Part shown: piece by piece, positions 7,669 through 17,033 of the stretch
How the letters are laid out: every line of letters starts with the position of its first letter
Position numbering within the stretch: position 1 is the stretch's first letter
The notes under the pieces: model-generated
Databases searched by the model: none
What the model was told of the DNA's origin: nothing
Seen by the model: the letters and a program-made list of their open reading frames with translations, nothing else
Assembly (NCBI RefSeq): GCF_025961315.1
Contig: NZ_JAOQNK010000001.1
Coordinates: 682,001 to 746,000 of the forward strand
Source of the DNA: Sphingobacterium kitahiroshimense
GTDB lineage: Bacteria > Bacteroidota > Bacteroidia > Sphingobacteriales > Sphingobacteriaceae
DNA: 64,000 nt
Direction: 5' to 3'
Program-made: the position numbers and the translations under genes

Positions 7669-9276
7669 ATGAAATATTTATTGTGCCTTTTTTTTCCCTT
7701 ATTCTCTTTGTATTGTGCTACTGCACAGATGTCACTAAACCAATCAGCTGAACCCGATCCGAACAGCTGGATATTAAAAGAACTAGCAAAGGCTAAAGTA
7801 AAAACAAATAAAGTAAGTTATAAGGACAATTTCTTCCAATTTGATACCGTAAGACTAATTGGATTTATTGAGGGTTATAATCCTAAATCGGAATTTACAA
7901 GTGGCATAATATATAGTAGCAATCAGCTGACTTGGGAAGATTATCCAACTACCGTTCAGATCTTTCCTGATGGTCGTTTTGAAGCGAGCTACCCTGTGAC
8001 ACATCCTGAAATTTCCTATATAAAATATAGAAATGACAGGTTTACATTTTATATTGAACCTGGGCAAACGTTAGCTTTGCGATTCAAAGTTACTCAAGAT
8101 CAAAACTTAGAATTAATAGGTTTTGAGGGGCCTCTTGCTGTCGAAAACCAGCAATTAAAAGATTTTGATTGGGGAAAGAATCCTCGAGCTTTCTATCAAA
8201 ATCAGGAAAAGATATTGAAGGAACAACCTATTTCACAAACAAAAATGCAAATTATTTCTGCTTGGGATTCGGTGCAACATGAAGTAGACGTACGTTTTAG
8301 GAAATCCGGATTTTTACCCAAATTAAAAAATCTGATCCATACAGATATTGCACTTTACTATGCGACACAATTAATGGATCTCCAAATGTCCAAAAAAAGT
8401 CTTTTTAGAGATGATCCTAAAAATTCTTTTCTTAAAGAACCTCTTCCGACCGATTATTTTGATTTTATGACTCGGTTAAACCTAAACGATTTTGCTTTGT
8501 TGGTACCAAATGAATTTTCAAGTTTTATCAATCTCTTCGAATTTTCACCACTTTTTCGTACGCAAGAGTATTATAATGCCTTGAATCGTCAGTTTAAAGG
8601 CAACCTATACTTGGTGTTGGATTCGGCAAATAAAAAGTTTAATCCGACAATAGCCAATACCTTAGTTACAGAAGTTGCTAAATTGCGTACCTTGAAGTCT
8701 AAATTAGATTATGCTACAGACACCATAAAGATTACAAATCTGACAGATGATCTGTTAACAGTATTAACCAATAAAGATTTAAAAAATGAAGCACTTAAAT
8801 TGGCGGAGCGTGTAAAAATATCCAAAGACGGTTATTTATTACCAAATACTCCTGCTGGTGCACTCTTTACCAAGATGACAGATAAATATCGTGGCAAGGT
8901 CGTGGTTGTCGACTTTTGGGCACAATGGTGTGGACCGTGTCGCCAAGGCATAGAATCAATGAAGGAAAAACGGTTAAAACTCAAAGATAATCCGAATTTG
9001 GTATTTGTCTTCGTAACGGATAATGTAGGTACACCAGATGTGGATTTTTATAAGAATTATATTGTTGAAAATGATATGTCTGAATCATATAGAGTATCTG
9101 CAGATGAGTATATGGCATTGCGCGAACTATTTAAGTTTAACGGTATCCCTAGGTATGTTTTGATGGACCCGGATGGTACAATCAGAAATGATGATTTCCA
9201 AATGCATAATTGGAAATCTGAACTCACTAAAAATTATCCACAACTTTTTAATGATCAATTGATGGAGGCAATTTGA
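7669..9276 (+). CDS. Secreted TlpA-like thiol-disulfide oxidoreductase with large N-terminal region
   Basis: A 535-aa protein with a signal peptide (MKYLLCLFFPLFSLYCATAQ). Residues about 50-150 form a beta-rich domain like the DUF4369-type domain that precedes many Bacteroidota thioredoxins. A helical middle part spans about 165-390. The C-terminal thioredoxin fold holds the active site WCGPC, with cysteines 421 and 424, followed by the cis-proline region (FNGIPRYVLMDPDG). It probably reduces or rearranges disulfides in the periplasm; membrane anchoring is not seen. It follows the TonB-C-like gene by 186 bases in the same direction, perhaps with its own promoter. Partner and substrate unknown. 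Confidence 0.88.
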   Translation: MKYLLCLFFPLFSLYCATAQMSLNQSAEPDPNSWILKELAKAKVKTNKVSYKDNFFQFDTVRLIGFIEGYNPKSEFTSGIIYSSNQLTWEDYPTTVQIFPDGRFEASYPVTHPEISYIKYRNDRFTFYIEPGQTLALRFKVTQDQNLELIGFEGPLAVENQQLKDFDWGKNPRAFYQNQEKILKEQPISQTKMQIISAWDSVQHEVDVRFRKSGFLPKLKNLIHTDIALYYATQLMDLQMSKKSLFRDDPKNSFLKEPLPTDYFDFMTRLNLNDFALLVPNEFSSFINLFEFSPLFRTQEYYNALNRQFKGNLYLVLDSANKKFNPTIANTLVTEVAKLRTLKSKLDYATDTIKITNLTDDLLTVLTNKDLKNEALKLAERVKISKDGYLLPNTPAGALFTKMTDKYRGKVVVVDFWAQWCGPCRQGIESMKEKRLKLKDNPNLVFVFVTDNVGTPDVDFYKNYIVENDMSESYRVSADEYMALRELFKFNGIPRYVLMDPDGTIRNDDFQMHNWKSELTKNYPQLFNDQLMEAI

Positions 9277-9449
9277 TGCGCACTTCGATTGCAGCTAGAA
9301 ATAAAATCCGAAGATTAGTGAAGGAGTTTTTTAGATCATAATTCTGATTCTTGAACACCTGCCTAGTCAATTTTCAGAAGTCAAGCGTCAATGTTCTCTT
9401 TTTTTTAAAAACTTCTAGGATGAGAAGAAAAATATCCAATCACCACATA

Positions 9450-9689
9450 TTAATCGGCCAATCTCTTCTTCAGCAGTTCCAACTCTACTGCGATGACATC
9501 TGGCCATCTAGCAAAACCTTGTCTAATAATATCTTCACCATCAGCTATGGTAAATAACTGGGAGATGCTAAAGGCAGACTCTCGGATCCCTGCAATCTGT
9601 CTAAAAGTTAGCTGTGCTCTGCTTTTTGCAATTTTTACAGCTTCAGGATGATTGAGTATATATTCTTGCTGTATTTGCTTTAAATTCAT
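9450..9689 (-). CDS. Small hypothetical protein (79 aa)
   Basis: Not recognised. Reads MNLKQIQQEYILNHPEAVKI, then an Arg/Gln-rich helix (SRAQLTFRQIAGIRESAFS) and a C-terminal VIAVELELLKKRL helix. Probably soluble and helical, with no signal peptide. It lies 30 bases downstream of the 77-aa gene at 9720 on the same strand, so the two probably form an operon. A toxin-antitoxin-like pairing is conceivable from size and spacing alone, but no motif supports it. Confidence 0.6.
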   Translation of the reverse strand: MNLKQIQQEYILNHPEAVKIAKSRAQLTFRQIAGIRESAFSISQLFTIADGEDIIRQGFARWPDVIAVELELLKKRLAD

Positions 9690-9719
9690 CTGTATAGTTT
9701 TTAAAAATTAATAGATCAA

Positions 9720-9953
9720 TCAGAAAACCCTCAAGAATTTCCCTTCTAACACTTCTTCGGGTACATCCAGGATCTGCTCGATCACTACTGTCGCAGACTC
9801 TTCCTTAAATTCACTCATAAACGCCCATAGGTCGTTTACTTTTGTTGGGACAAAATGTTGTATAACATCATCCACACTATTATCGGACTTCAGGATATTA
9901 TATCCCTTATGCTTTAAGTCCTTCAAGATCTCGATTGTCAATGGTACATTCAT
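9720..9953 (-). CDS. 77-aa protein related to the N-terminus of the 241-aa family
   Basis: It aligns with the first ~85 residues of the two 241-aa proteins at 26945 and 45196. Shared elements are the xVPLxxxIL start, a helix LKxxGYNIL, SxNxVDD, a central proline, and a final EE..EGKxLxVF block matching their EGQLLGEVF. It ends there, so it is either a stand-alone N-terminal domain or a shortened paralog. No catalytic motif or membrane segment is visible. It is followed by the 79-aa gene. Function unknown. Confidence 0.65.
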   Translation of the reverse strand: MNVPLTIEILKDLKHKGYNILKSDNSVDDVIQHFVPTKVNDLWAFMSEFKEESATVVIEQILDVPEEVLEGKFLRVF

Positions 9954-10015
9954 CGCAATTAATATTTATCATTTTTGCCTTCTTCCAACAGAGGTGACAT
10001 TGCGATCTTAAGTCT

Positions 10016-10243
10016 CTTTACTATAAAGTGAACTTACAGAACCCTACCCTGCTTTAATTTAATATTGAACAGGATGAACACGAAAGAATGTTGAGCAACC
10101 GGTTATCTTGTATCGTGTCCATCCTTATTCAATATCCAAAGATAAATAATAAAACTAAATATATTAGCTTTTTCTTGCTATATTTTTTAGTTTTATTGCG
10201 GTTTATTTTTTTCGCCTTGAATACCAATGATTTATTATATTTA
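10016..10243. repeat. 228-bp dispersed repeat, copy B
   Basis: Second copy of the element at 6225-6452, same orientation and same length. The main inverted repeat is 10061-10082 against 10114-10135. A second A/T stem (aaaactaaatata against its near complement ending tagtttt) spans about 10150-10197. Substitutions between the copies are spread out while both hairpins persist. The copy ends 53 bases before the GNAT start at 10297. Confidence 0.8.
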
Positions 10244-10296
10244 AACAATTACTATATGATAATAAAAAATAAAGATTTTAAAAATTCAAAATAATC

Positions 10297-10797
10297 ATGC
10301 TTACTATTTATACTGCAAATTCAAGTGATTATCCTATTATCCAAAAGATCGCTCATGAAACTTGGCCAGATACTTTCGGCCTTATTTTATCAGAGGAACA
10401 GATCAATTATATGCTTGATATGATGTACAGCACAAATGCATTATCTGAACAGACCACAAATAAGAGCCATCAGTTTCTAATCGTAAAAGATGAAATAAAG
10501 CATTTGGGCTATGCTTCTTACGAATTGAATTATAAAGGTTTATCGAAAACAAAAATTCATAAAATCTACATTCTTCCTGCATCACAGGGAAAGGGTGTCG
10601 GAAAATTACTCATCAAAACAATTACAGATATTGCAATGAAAAACAAAAATCATAGTCTTTCTTTAAATGTGAATAGAGATAATTCTGCTATCGATTTTTA
10701 TAAGGGTATAGGTTTTGAGAAAGTCGGCGAAGAGAATATTGATATTGGTGATGGTTTTATAATGGAGGATTATATTATGGAAAAAAAATTAGTTTAA
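10297..10797 (+). CDS. GNAT-family N-acetyltransferase
   Basis: A 166-aa acetyl-CoA-dependent acyltransferase. Motif A is clear at residues about 87-112: KIHKIYILPASQGKGVGKLLI, with the Q/RxxGxG/A pyrophosphate loop QGKGVG. The C-terminal NVNRDNSAIDFYKGIGFEKVGE strand-helix is the normal GNAT ending. Substrate unknown. The last ~60 codons are duplicated at 17750-17930 as a dead fragment. The gene lies 53 bases downstream of repeat copy B, so its promoter may lie in that element. It converges with the YbjQ relic at 10833. Confidence 0.9.
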   Translation: MLTIYTANSSDYPIIQKIAHETWPDTFGLILSEEQINYMLDMMYSTNALSEQTTNKSHQFLIVKDEIKHLGYASYELNYKGLSKTKIHKIYILPASQGKGVGKLLIKTITDIAMKNKNHSLSLNVNRDNSAIDFYKGIGFEKVGEENIDIGDGFIMEDYIMEKKLV

Positions 10798-10832
10798 ATT
10801 TAGGAGTCTATCGTAATCATATATACTAAAAA

Positions 10833-11282
10833 TTAGTATTTAAATACTCTATCCTCCCCTCTTTCATTCATTGCTTTGAATAGCAAGGGTACAAATTCGG
10901 TCAATCGGGATGTGGCTATCAACTCGGCTGTTGCATTGTCCATTGTATAGGTACCGGTATGGCGGTCTATGATCAAGCTTGCTTTGACTTTGTTCTTAAT
11001 AACAGATCCATCGATATCTCCATCTACTGATTCTACTTGTATATGTTTAATCTGATTGAGCAATACTGGTGCACCGATAGCGGTGACTATAAACGATCCG
11101 TGTTCCTTTGCCCGAGGGCTCATCAATATGGCACTGAAGCCTATAACGGCATCTGCCAGATAACTACGTGCATTTTGCTTTAAAGACTCTACTACGCTCT
11201 TATAAAGCTCCTGAAGTTTGTTTTCATAATTGCGGGAGCGCCCAACGAAAAATCCTACGAAGCCCGCTCCTATTTCACTCAA
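10833..11282 (-). pseudogene. YbjQ/UPF0145-family gene, copy 2, N-terminally truncated
   Basis: The best-preserved copy. It reads SEIGAGFVGFFVGRSRNYEN, then ADAVIGFSAILMS, FIVTAIGAPVLL and a C-terminal part ending GEDRVFKY. The FFxGRSxxYExxL and TAIGxPVLL motifs identify the family. It opens with TTG at 11282 because the first ~50 residues are missing: at that point the sequence switches to an Rpn-family tail whose TGA overlaps the TTG. It could still be translated as a short protein, so pseudogene status is likely but not certain. It converges with the GNAT gene; the GNAT end plus this copy form the segment duplicated at 17.75-18.3 kb. Confidence 0.65.
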
Positions 11283-11345
11283 AGCTGTTCAATTTCGTCG
11301 ATGGTAAGCCCGTTACCTTCAGCAATTTGCTCTAAAGTTAATCAA
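11279..11345 (-). pseudogene. Relic of an Rpn-family C-terminal tail
   Basis: Minus-strand codons read LEQIAEGNGLTIDEIEQL then TGA, almost the same as the tail of the Rpn gene at 1826 (LEQIAEGTGLTVDEIEKL). The stop overlaps the first codon of the truncated YbjQ copy 2. Sequence upstream (above 11345) no longer resembles Rpn, so only the tail survives. Confidence 0.7.
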
Positions 11346-11585
11346 TTTATCATATATAATTTATCTTCACGGAATGACAGAGCCCTTAGGGGTTCCATAT
11401 AAATAAACCCCAAGCCCTCGTAAAGCTAATTGAGTTTACTGTCTCCTACTTAAGCAACAGTAAGAATAGGCTCTTGCTGACAAAAACAATAAACTTCTTC
11501 AGCAAAATATTTGCCCTGAATCTCTATTACACAAGGAGATATCATGAAAATTTGCCCCAGCTATTAAAAGCTGTATTCAAAATAA

Positions 11586-13349
11586 TCAACAATTGAAGAG
11601 GTTTATAATATTCAATAGCATATTTTTACTTTGACACTCCTTGAGATGCTTAATGTGCTTATCAACTAAGTCAGTCTGCTGCAAAATTAGATTTCTTTCA
11701 AGCTTAACATGTTCCTCGACGGCTCCCATCTTTTTAGGAGAATTATTGTAAACAGTAATCAGCTCAAATCGCGGATCATGTTCCAATAAAAACAGTTGTT
11801 CATCCAGTTCGACATCATATGTGGCCAGAGCCAATAACCAACCGCTCAGAAGATCTGAATCCTGTGCAAAGACATACTGTTTATCGTCAGAAAAATGCTT
11901 GATTTCGAGCATCAACATAGAGATTGGATCATTCGTGTCATAACTAAAATCCAGAATACGGATCACATCACTTTTTGTAATTTCGCCTGCATCGCTAATG
12001 GAGATTTCATCCAAGAACTTTCGCATAAGCCTCTGATAAAGTACAGTCAGCTCCTTCGGTTTTTCGATATTTTTTAGTCCTTTGTAATGGTCCAAAGGCC
12101 TATATCCAAATAGGTCTTGCACATGATCCATAAAAATTGCCTGACTTTCGTAGGATACCTCCAAATCAGGTAGATCAATAGTAAATTCGGGTTTAATTTT
12201 TTTTAGCAGTTCTTTAAAATGATTAAAACCGAGTGGGTTCATATAGGGCTTTTCACTCCACTTGTTATAGAGCTCTATCTGAAATTTTAAAGGCGGAACA
12301 TCTTGGAAAGCAAATCGGCATGCTAAAATAATAACCTTTCCTATTATTGCTTTTTCCTGATTATTCCATTCATATTTATCAACCTGATGATCAATGAGCT
12401 CTGCCATCAAGAAAAATTTTGAAGCCTGCACATTTAAGACATCATTCATTATTTCATAATGGCATTCTTTTACCTTTGCAAGGTGTTTCTGCTTTATACG
12501 AACAGCTTTTTTCCTTTGTATATAGGCTTGCTTTTTTAAATTAAAGTCGTCTAAAAGCATTTGTTTAGTGAAATACTTATACTGAGCAATAAAATGTTTC
12601 TGGTCTTCTGTAAATAACTCTTGTCGCGCCAATATACCTATAACATCTGATTCAAGATCTAAAAATTCATCATTCTTTTTTATATCACCTGGAGCAGGAG
12701 GATCAACAGTAATATCAATACCCATACTGCATAGCAGCAGACATTCTGCCAAATGCTTAAATCTTCTCTCACTGACGAAAGCTTGATGAAATTCATCATA
12801 TATTTGATCGATCAATACATCTATATCCGCTCCTGCAACAGTAACAAAAAAATCTAGATCAGTGCGTTTACTGGTTGCGATCTCCATAGCCAGTTCCCGT
12901 AAAACCAGGTGCTTTTCCGCCAATTCTAAAATTACATGAGGTCTGAAAAACAGGTTAAAATGACTAAATAACCCTTGCTCAAATTCATACTTGACAGTTT
13001 CCATATTTTGCCAGAATATCTGGTTATTTTGCTCAAAAAGTAACGTGCCTTTATCTTCCTGTACAAACTTGGTTTTTTGACTATTATATACCTGAAAATG
13101 AAAGGTTAGTACTGGATCCGATGGAATTGAATAGAGGGTAATGGGCTTGTTAAGTTCGAACTTAAATGCGCGCATACTCACATCCTTGCTCAAAAAATTA
13201 TGGCTTGTCAACTGTGCATCATCAAACACATGATCAACAGTGTGAAAAATAACATCTGTACTAGTTTCATACATATGAAGACTTAGCTTATCCTGAGGAA
13301 CGACTGGCTTGTCATTTAGGAATACTTTCAGTAAAGATTTTTCGCTCAT
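11586..13349 (-). CDS. Hypothetical ~590-aa protein, tandem paralog A
   Basis: A 587-aa soluble protein without signal peptide. It opens with LLKVFLNDKPVVPQDK, the same opening as the next gene upstream (LQVFFNDKPEVPE). Residues about 75-215 resemble the sensing half of certain Bacteroidota AraC regulators (PVLTFHFQVYNSQKTKF, FRPHVILELAEKHLVLRELA, FKHLAECLLLCSMG), but no DNA-binding helix-turn-helix follows. The rest is mostly helical and charged (about residues 280-340 and 420-587). The paralog pair is arranged head to tail, 199 bases apart. I do not recognise the full-length family, and the AraC-like relation is only by eye. Confidence 0.75.
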   Translation of the reverse strand: MSEKSLLKVFLNDKPVVPQDKLSLHMYETSTDVIFHTVDHVFDDAQLTSHNFLSKDVSMRAFKFELNKPITLYSIPSDPVLTFHFQVYNSQKTKFVQEDKGTLLFEQNNQIFWQNMETVKYEFEQGLFSHFNLFFRPHVILELAEKHLVLRELAMEIATSKRTDLDFFVTVAGADIDVLIDQIYDEFHQAFVSERRFKHLAECLLLCSMGIDITVDPPAPGDIKKNDEFLDLESDVIGILARQELFTEDQKHFIAQYKYFTKQMLLDDFNLKKQAYIQRKKAVRIKQKHLAKVKECHYEIMNDVLNVQASKFFLMAELIDHQVDKYEWNNQEKAIIGKVIILACRFAFQDVPPLKFQIELYNKWSEKPYMNPLGFNHFKELLKKIKPEFTIDLPDLEVSYESQAIFMDHVQDLFGYRPLDHYKGLKNIEKPKELTVLYQRLMRKFLDEISISDAGEITKSDVIRILDFSYDTNDPISMLMLEIKHFSDDKQYVFAQDSDLLSGWLLALATYDVELDEQLFLLEHDPRFELITVYNNSPKKMGAVEEHVKLERNLILQQTDLVDKHIKHLKECQSKNMLLNIINLFNC

Positions 13350-13548
13350 ATCTAATTGATTAAATGAATTTTATAAAATTTGAAAATTAGCTTTTTCTTA
13401 CAACGTTGCTTGCTAACTAATTACGATTTAACTGTACAGCTTTGGTGTACGATTAAAAAATATAGGTTAGCTTGCATGTTCACTCTGAACTTAAAAATAA
13501 AATCGGAAGAGTGAGGTAAGAAGTTATTTTTATAATATTTACTTTTAT

Positions 13549-15330
13549 TTACTTCTGTTTATATGGATTCTCCGCTGCAACGATCAATGACTCGGCGGTT
13601 AGTAAAAAGATGTTTTTTTTCAGAAGGGATTCCATAGTAAAGCCCACATCAACAAGAACTGGTACCATAGCATCGTATATTGCTTTTGTTTCCATCACTT
13701 TACGCTCCACAGCTTTAATTTTATCTGGTGATTGAAAATATAAAGGCATTAAATTGCTTATCAGCTCTTCTTCTTTGGAAAAACCTGTATCATACCATTC
13801 ATCGATGGCTTCCTCAAGTACCGAATGCCACAAACATATTTTATTGAACTTTTGGTTTTCAACATAATCTCCATCATCTGTCAGTTGCTCAATCTCAACC
13901 ATAAGCAATAGGGAAAGGTCATTTAGTTGGTAGGCATGATCAAGAATTCGAATAAGATCGCTCTTTTGGAAGTCGCCTGTATCGGTTATGGTAAGCTCAT
14001 CTGCCATCCGCTGCATTAGCATGTGGTAAAGTTCAACGACTTTCGGAGGTTTATCCATTTCTCCTTTTTCTGTTATATGCGATAGCGGTGTAAAGCTGCA
14101 ACTATCTTGTATATATTGATCCAAAATAGCTCTGGATTCCCTGCTTCCATCCAATTTATCCGTTGGGAGATTCATATTCGGGATAAACATATTTAATATT
14201 TCCCCAAACTCTTGCATACCCACATCGCCGACATATGTTTGCCCAGTATAATTCGTGTAAAATTGCAGCTGATCGGCACGAGGTGTTTTCAGTTCAAAAG
14301 ACTGGTCACAGACAGTAATGATCGCTTCTACCAACGTACCTTTCTCTTTCTCGGTTAAATTGAACCTTTTCATCTGTTCCTCCATCTTTACAGCTACCCA
14401 GAAATAGCTCTCCGCCAAAAGATCGGCAGAATCTCCCATAACACTGTGATAACAGTCCTTAACCTCTTTCATAATGGCGTTATTCTTGGCGCGTTCTTCT
14501 TTCAGCGATAGATATTCTTGCTTGATCGTATAAAAATTCGCTATCAACGCATCTCTAGAATAATAACGGAAAATAGATTCAAACCTTAACTTCTGCTCGT
14601 CCGTAAATGTATCGTCATCCAAATCTGAGAAAGCACTATTCGAAGTGCGTTTTAAGGCATCTATTGGAAAAGGCTGTACCTCTACAGGCAACTCCATGGA
14701 CTTGAGTAATAGGCATTCACATAAATGAGTAAAGCGCTGGTCGCTTATATGATAGTGCCTAACTTCAAGTAATATAGCGTCAATAAAAGCTAGCAGTCCC
14801 TCGTCAGCCCTGCCGACATAGAAATCGAGCGCACTGTGTGAAGATCTAGTGACCTCCATTGCCAATTCTGTTAAAAGAGGGATGCGGTGTGACATCTCTA
14901 AAAAGTGGCTAGGCCGGAAATGTAAACTACAATAATCTGCCTCATATAGCGATAGTTCATAAGATAGGATTCGATCATTCTGCCATAATAAACAATATTG
15001 CAGTTCATTAATCAGTCTCCCGTCTTGCCCATTGACAAATTTCATCTTGTTGTTTCCAGACACCTGTATATGAAATGTAACAACGGGCTGTGCTGGAACA
15101 GCATATATTGCTTGTTCATGTTCCATAAAGCAGGATGACTTTTGCAGCGTGGCATTTTTACCGAAAACGTAATGGCTTTTAATCGTAGAGTTGCCAACAA
15201 TATATTCCTTGAAATTCAAGTCGGGATCTTGGTTTTGGAAGCTAGAATCTTTCCCAGACTCTGGAACCTCTGGCTTATCGTTGAAAAAAACTTGTAAGAT
15301 TGAATCTTGGCTATATGACTGTTGGTTCAT
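13549..15330 (-). CDS. Hypothetical ~590-aa protein, tandem paralog B
   Basis: A 593-aa paralog of the gene at 11586, collinear along its whole length. Matching blocks include FFNDKPEVPE at the start, PVVTFHIQVSGNNKMKFV, FRPSHFLEMSHRIPLLTELA with MEVTRSSHSALDF, FTHLCECLLLKSMEL, and later ELTITDTGDFQKSDLIRILD, which matches EISISDAGEITKSDVIRILD of paralog A. Conservation of this late block (about residues 460-480) suggests that the C-terminal half is also functional. No membrane segment, signal or catalytic motif is seen. Transcribed ahead of paralog A, possibly together. Function unknown. Confidence 0.75.
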   Translation of the reverse strand: MNQQSYSQDSILQVFFNDKPEVPESGKDSSFQNQDPDLNFKEYIVGNSTIKSHYVFGKNATLQKSSCFMEHEQAIYAVPAQPVVTFHIQVSGNNKMKFVNGQDGRLINELQYCLLWQNDRILSYELSLYEADYCSLHFRPSHFLEMSHRIPLLTELAMEVTRSSHSALDFYVGRADEGLLAFIDAILLEVRHYHISDQRFTHLCECLLLKSMELPVEVQPFPIDALKRTSNSAFSDLDDDTFTDEQKLRFESIFRYYSRDALIANFYTIKQEYLSLKEERAKNNAIMKEVKDCYHSVMGDSADLLAESYFWVAVKMEEQMKRFNLTEKEKGTLVEAIITVCDQSFELKTPRADQLQFYTNYTGQTYVGDVGMQEFGEILNMFIPNMNLPTDKLDGSRESRAILDQYIQDSCSFTPLSHITEKGEMDKPPKVVELYHMLMQRMADELTITDTGDFQKSDLIRILDHAYQLNDLSLLLMVEIEQLTDDGDYVENQKFNKICLWHSVLEEAIDEWYDTGFSKEEELISNLMPLYFQSPDKIKAVERKVMETKAIYDAMVPVLVDVGFTMESLLKKNIFLLTAESLIVAAENPYKQK

Positions 15331-15869
15331 AATGTTATTTTAAATAAAATAATATTTATCAGCTGATATAAAACCTTTAAGATAGCAAAATTAATTCACT
15401 ATAAAGAAATTAAAATATAATAAATTTTACGTTCAGTAAATTTCAATTTAAATCTTATAGTAGCTTACCATAGAAAAACTAAAAGATAGGGCAATGTATT
15501 TTATTTTGAAAGAAGTGGATTGAGCAAATAATCGGAAAAACTGTGCAAGATCATCCCGCATGTTTTGAGGGAGCAGGTAGAAAATAAGATTTCTTCTGTA
15601 TTCTATTTCTACGGAGGTGGAGCATACACTTCACAGAAAACGGAGGACAATCAAAAGCTTTCTTTCAAAACAGAGAATCAGTAAAAGATAAGTACTTGTT
15701 AAACAGGAAAAAAAATGTACTTTTAGATTCTAACAAGGGAAAAATTCTCCTAAACAAGTTTTATTGATACAAGCAATTGTGCTTCATTATACCAATAATT
15801 ATAGTCCGAGTAAAGGTTTGCAGAAAGAGAGTCTCCAAGCACATTAATATAATATTAATTATAAACGAA
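15331..15869. other. Intergenic stretch with a short decayed coding trace
   Basis: A/T-rich leader of paralog B, then plus-strand coding-like sequence around 15640-15765 (SKAFFQNRESVKDKYLLNRK...SNKGKILLNKFY) that ends at a stop and has no sensible beginning. I see no intact gene or RNA. Frames starting at 15777 in phase with the TraB-like gene lack a natural start. Confidence 0.35.
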
Positions 15870-16746
15870 ATGACAATAAAAAACTATTCCATGATTTTAA
15901 TAGTGCTGAGTGCTTTTTCTTATGCACAAGCACAGGATACAAATAATAATTCGCTGGTTTGGGAAATATCAAAAGATGGTGTTGAAAATAGTTCTTACAT
16001 AGTATTAACAACTTCTGGCATTTGTGATATTCCTGCTAAAGTTCTTAATAAGGCTTCTGGGCTATCTCGGGAAATCAAAGTATATTATACTGAAAATGCT
16101 CTGGGTAATAAAAAATATGACAATTTGAGCGAGGGGTTTCTTATGTTAAAAAAAGGTGAACCATCTATACAAAAATTACTTTCTGCTGATGACTACCTAA
16201 AATTGAAAAATAGGATGTCAGAGCAGCATATGGATGAAAAAGTTTTAAATAGATTAAAGCCATTATTAATCTACAATCTTTTAATGAAAAAAGTCTCTCC
16301 TGAATGTAATACTCCAAGTGTTGTGCAACAGATTTTTAGAAGATATGCAGACGAACATGGAATTCCAACAAAAGAATTACTTGACATCAACGAGACTTTT
16401 GGCTATTTAAATTCCTTTGGTACAGATTTTTATATCGCTGAAATAATAGAGTTATTAAATAATCAGCCTAAAATCTCAGAAGAAATAAAAGAAAAAGCAC
16501 ATCTTTATGAAATTGAAAATCTAGAATCCCTTAAGCAACTGTTTGCTAAAAGTAGTTTTTTAAGCTCCAAAAAATAAGAATGCAACAATTGCACAAAATC
16601 ACATTAAAAAAATATCGAAATTAATTTCAGAAATAAAAGATGGTGGAGCATTGTTTTCCTTAGAATTGACAAATGCGATGGACAATAAAAATAATATATT
16701 TGATGAATTGAAGAGTAAAGGATTTACGATTACAATTGTAAATTAG
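15870..16746 (+). pseudogene. Frameshifted TraB/GumN-family gene lacking the usual motif
   Basis: Starting at ATG 15870 (or 15891) the protein has a signal peptide ending AQAQ and a GumN-like opening, SLVWEISKDGVENSSYIVLT. Where the family has the conserved GT(I/M)H motif this one has TTSG, so the putative metalloprotease centre is absent. The frame stops at 16577. In the next frame the true C-terminus continues, NATIAQNHIKKISKLISEIK then DGGALFSLELTNAMD and GFTITIVN, ending at TAG 16744-16746. The join lies in the A-run near 16570. Both the frameshift and the lost motif point to decay. TraB/GumN proteins are poorly understood secreted proteins. Confidence 0.65.
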
Positions 16747-16816
16747 GAAAACTTTTCATGAATTGAATCTAATTATAATAAGTGAGTGTACCAGCAACTG
16801 TGCCATTGGTTTCTCT

Positions 16817-17020
16817 TTAAAAGTTTAAATCCAGCTTTAGTCTATCACCAAATTTAATATATATTTTTGATATGGTCAGTCCCAATTGTGCATTGGCATT
16901 GTCCATTTTTCAGAGATTTCCTTTATTATCAGGAACATCAACTTCAAAGAGCCTGCTTAAAACTGAATGTGCCTTAGCGTTTGTAATTTCACGCGCTTGA
17001 GGTTCATTCCTTCGATCGGA
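16817..17020 (-). pseudogene. Decayed gene fragment of unknown family
   Basis: One minus-strand frame reads REITNAKAHSVLSRLFEVD, VPDNKGNL, an internal TGA, then KMDNANAQLGLTISKIYIKF and a stop near 16817. The single internal stop inside otherwise protein-like sequence suggests a dead gene. No family recognised. It lies between the broken TraB gene and the truncated gene at 17034, in a run of five decayed frames. Confidence 0.4.
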
Positions 17021-17033
17021 TTACATAATAAAC

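Noticed and set aside
9450-9953. Toxin-antitoxin reading of the 77-aa and 79-aa gene pair
   Set aside because: Only size and spacing fit; no toxin fold or antitoxin DNA-binding motif is seen, and the 77-aa protein belongs to the 241-aa family.
1162-11282. Initial idea that the YbjQ copies were Rhs or polymorphic-toxin C-terminal cassettes
   Set aside because: Joined frames show the YbjQ motifs FFGGRSxxYExxL and MITAIGTPV, which explain the repeats better; no YD repeats or toxin core are present.
11382-11414. Stem with GGGGTT/AACCCC arms downstream of the tandem paralogs
   Set aside because: The stem is interrupted and has no T-run, so it is not listed as a terminator.
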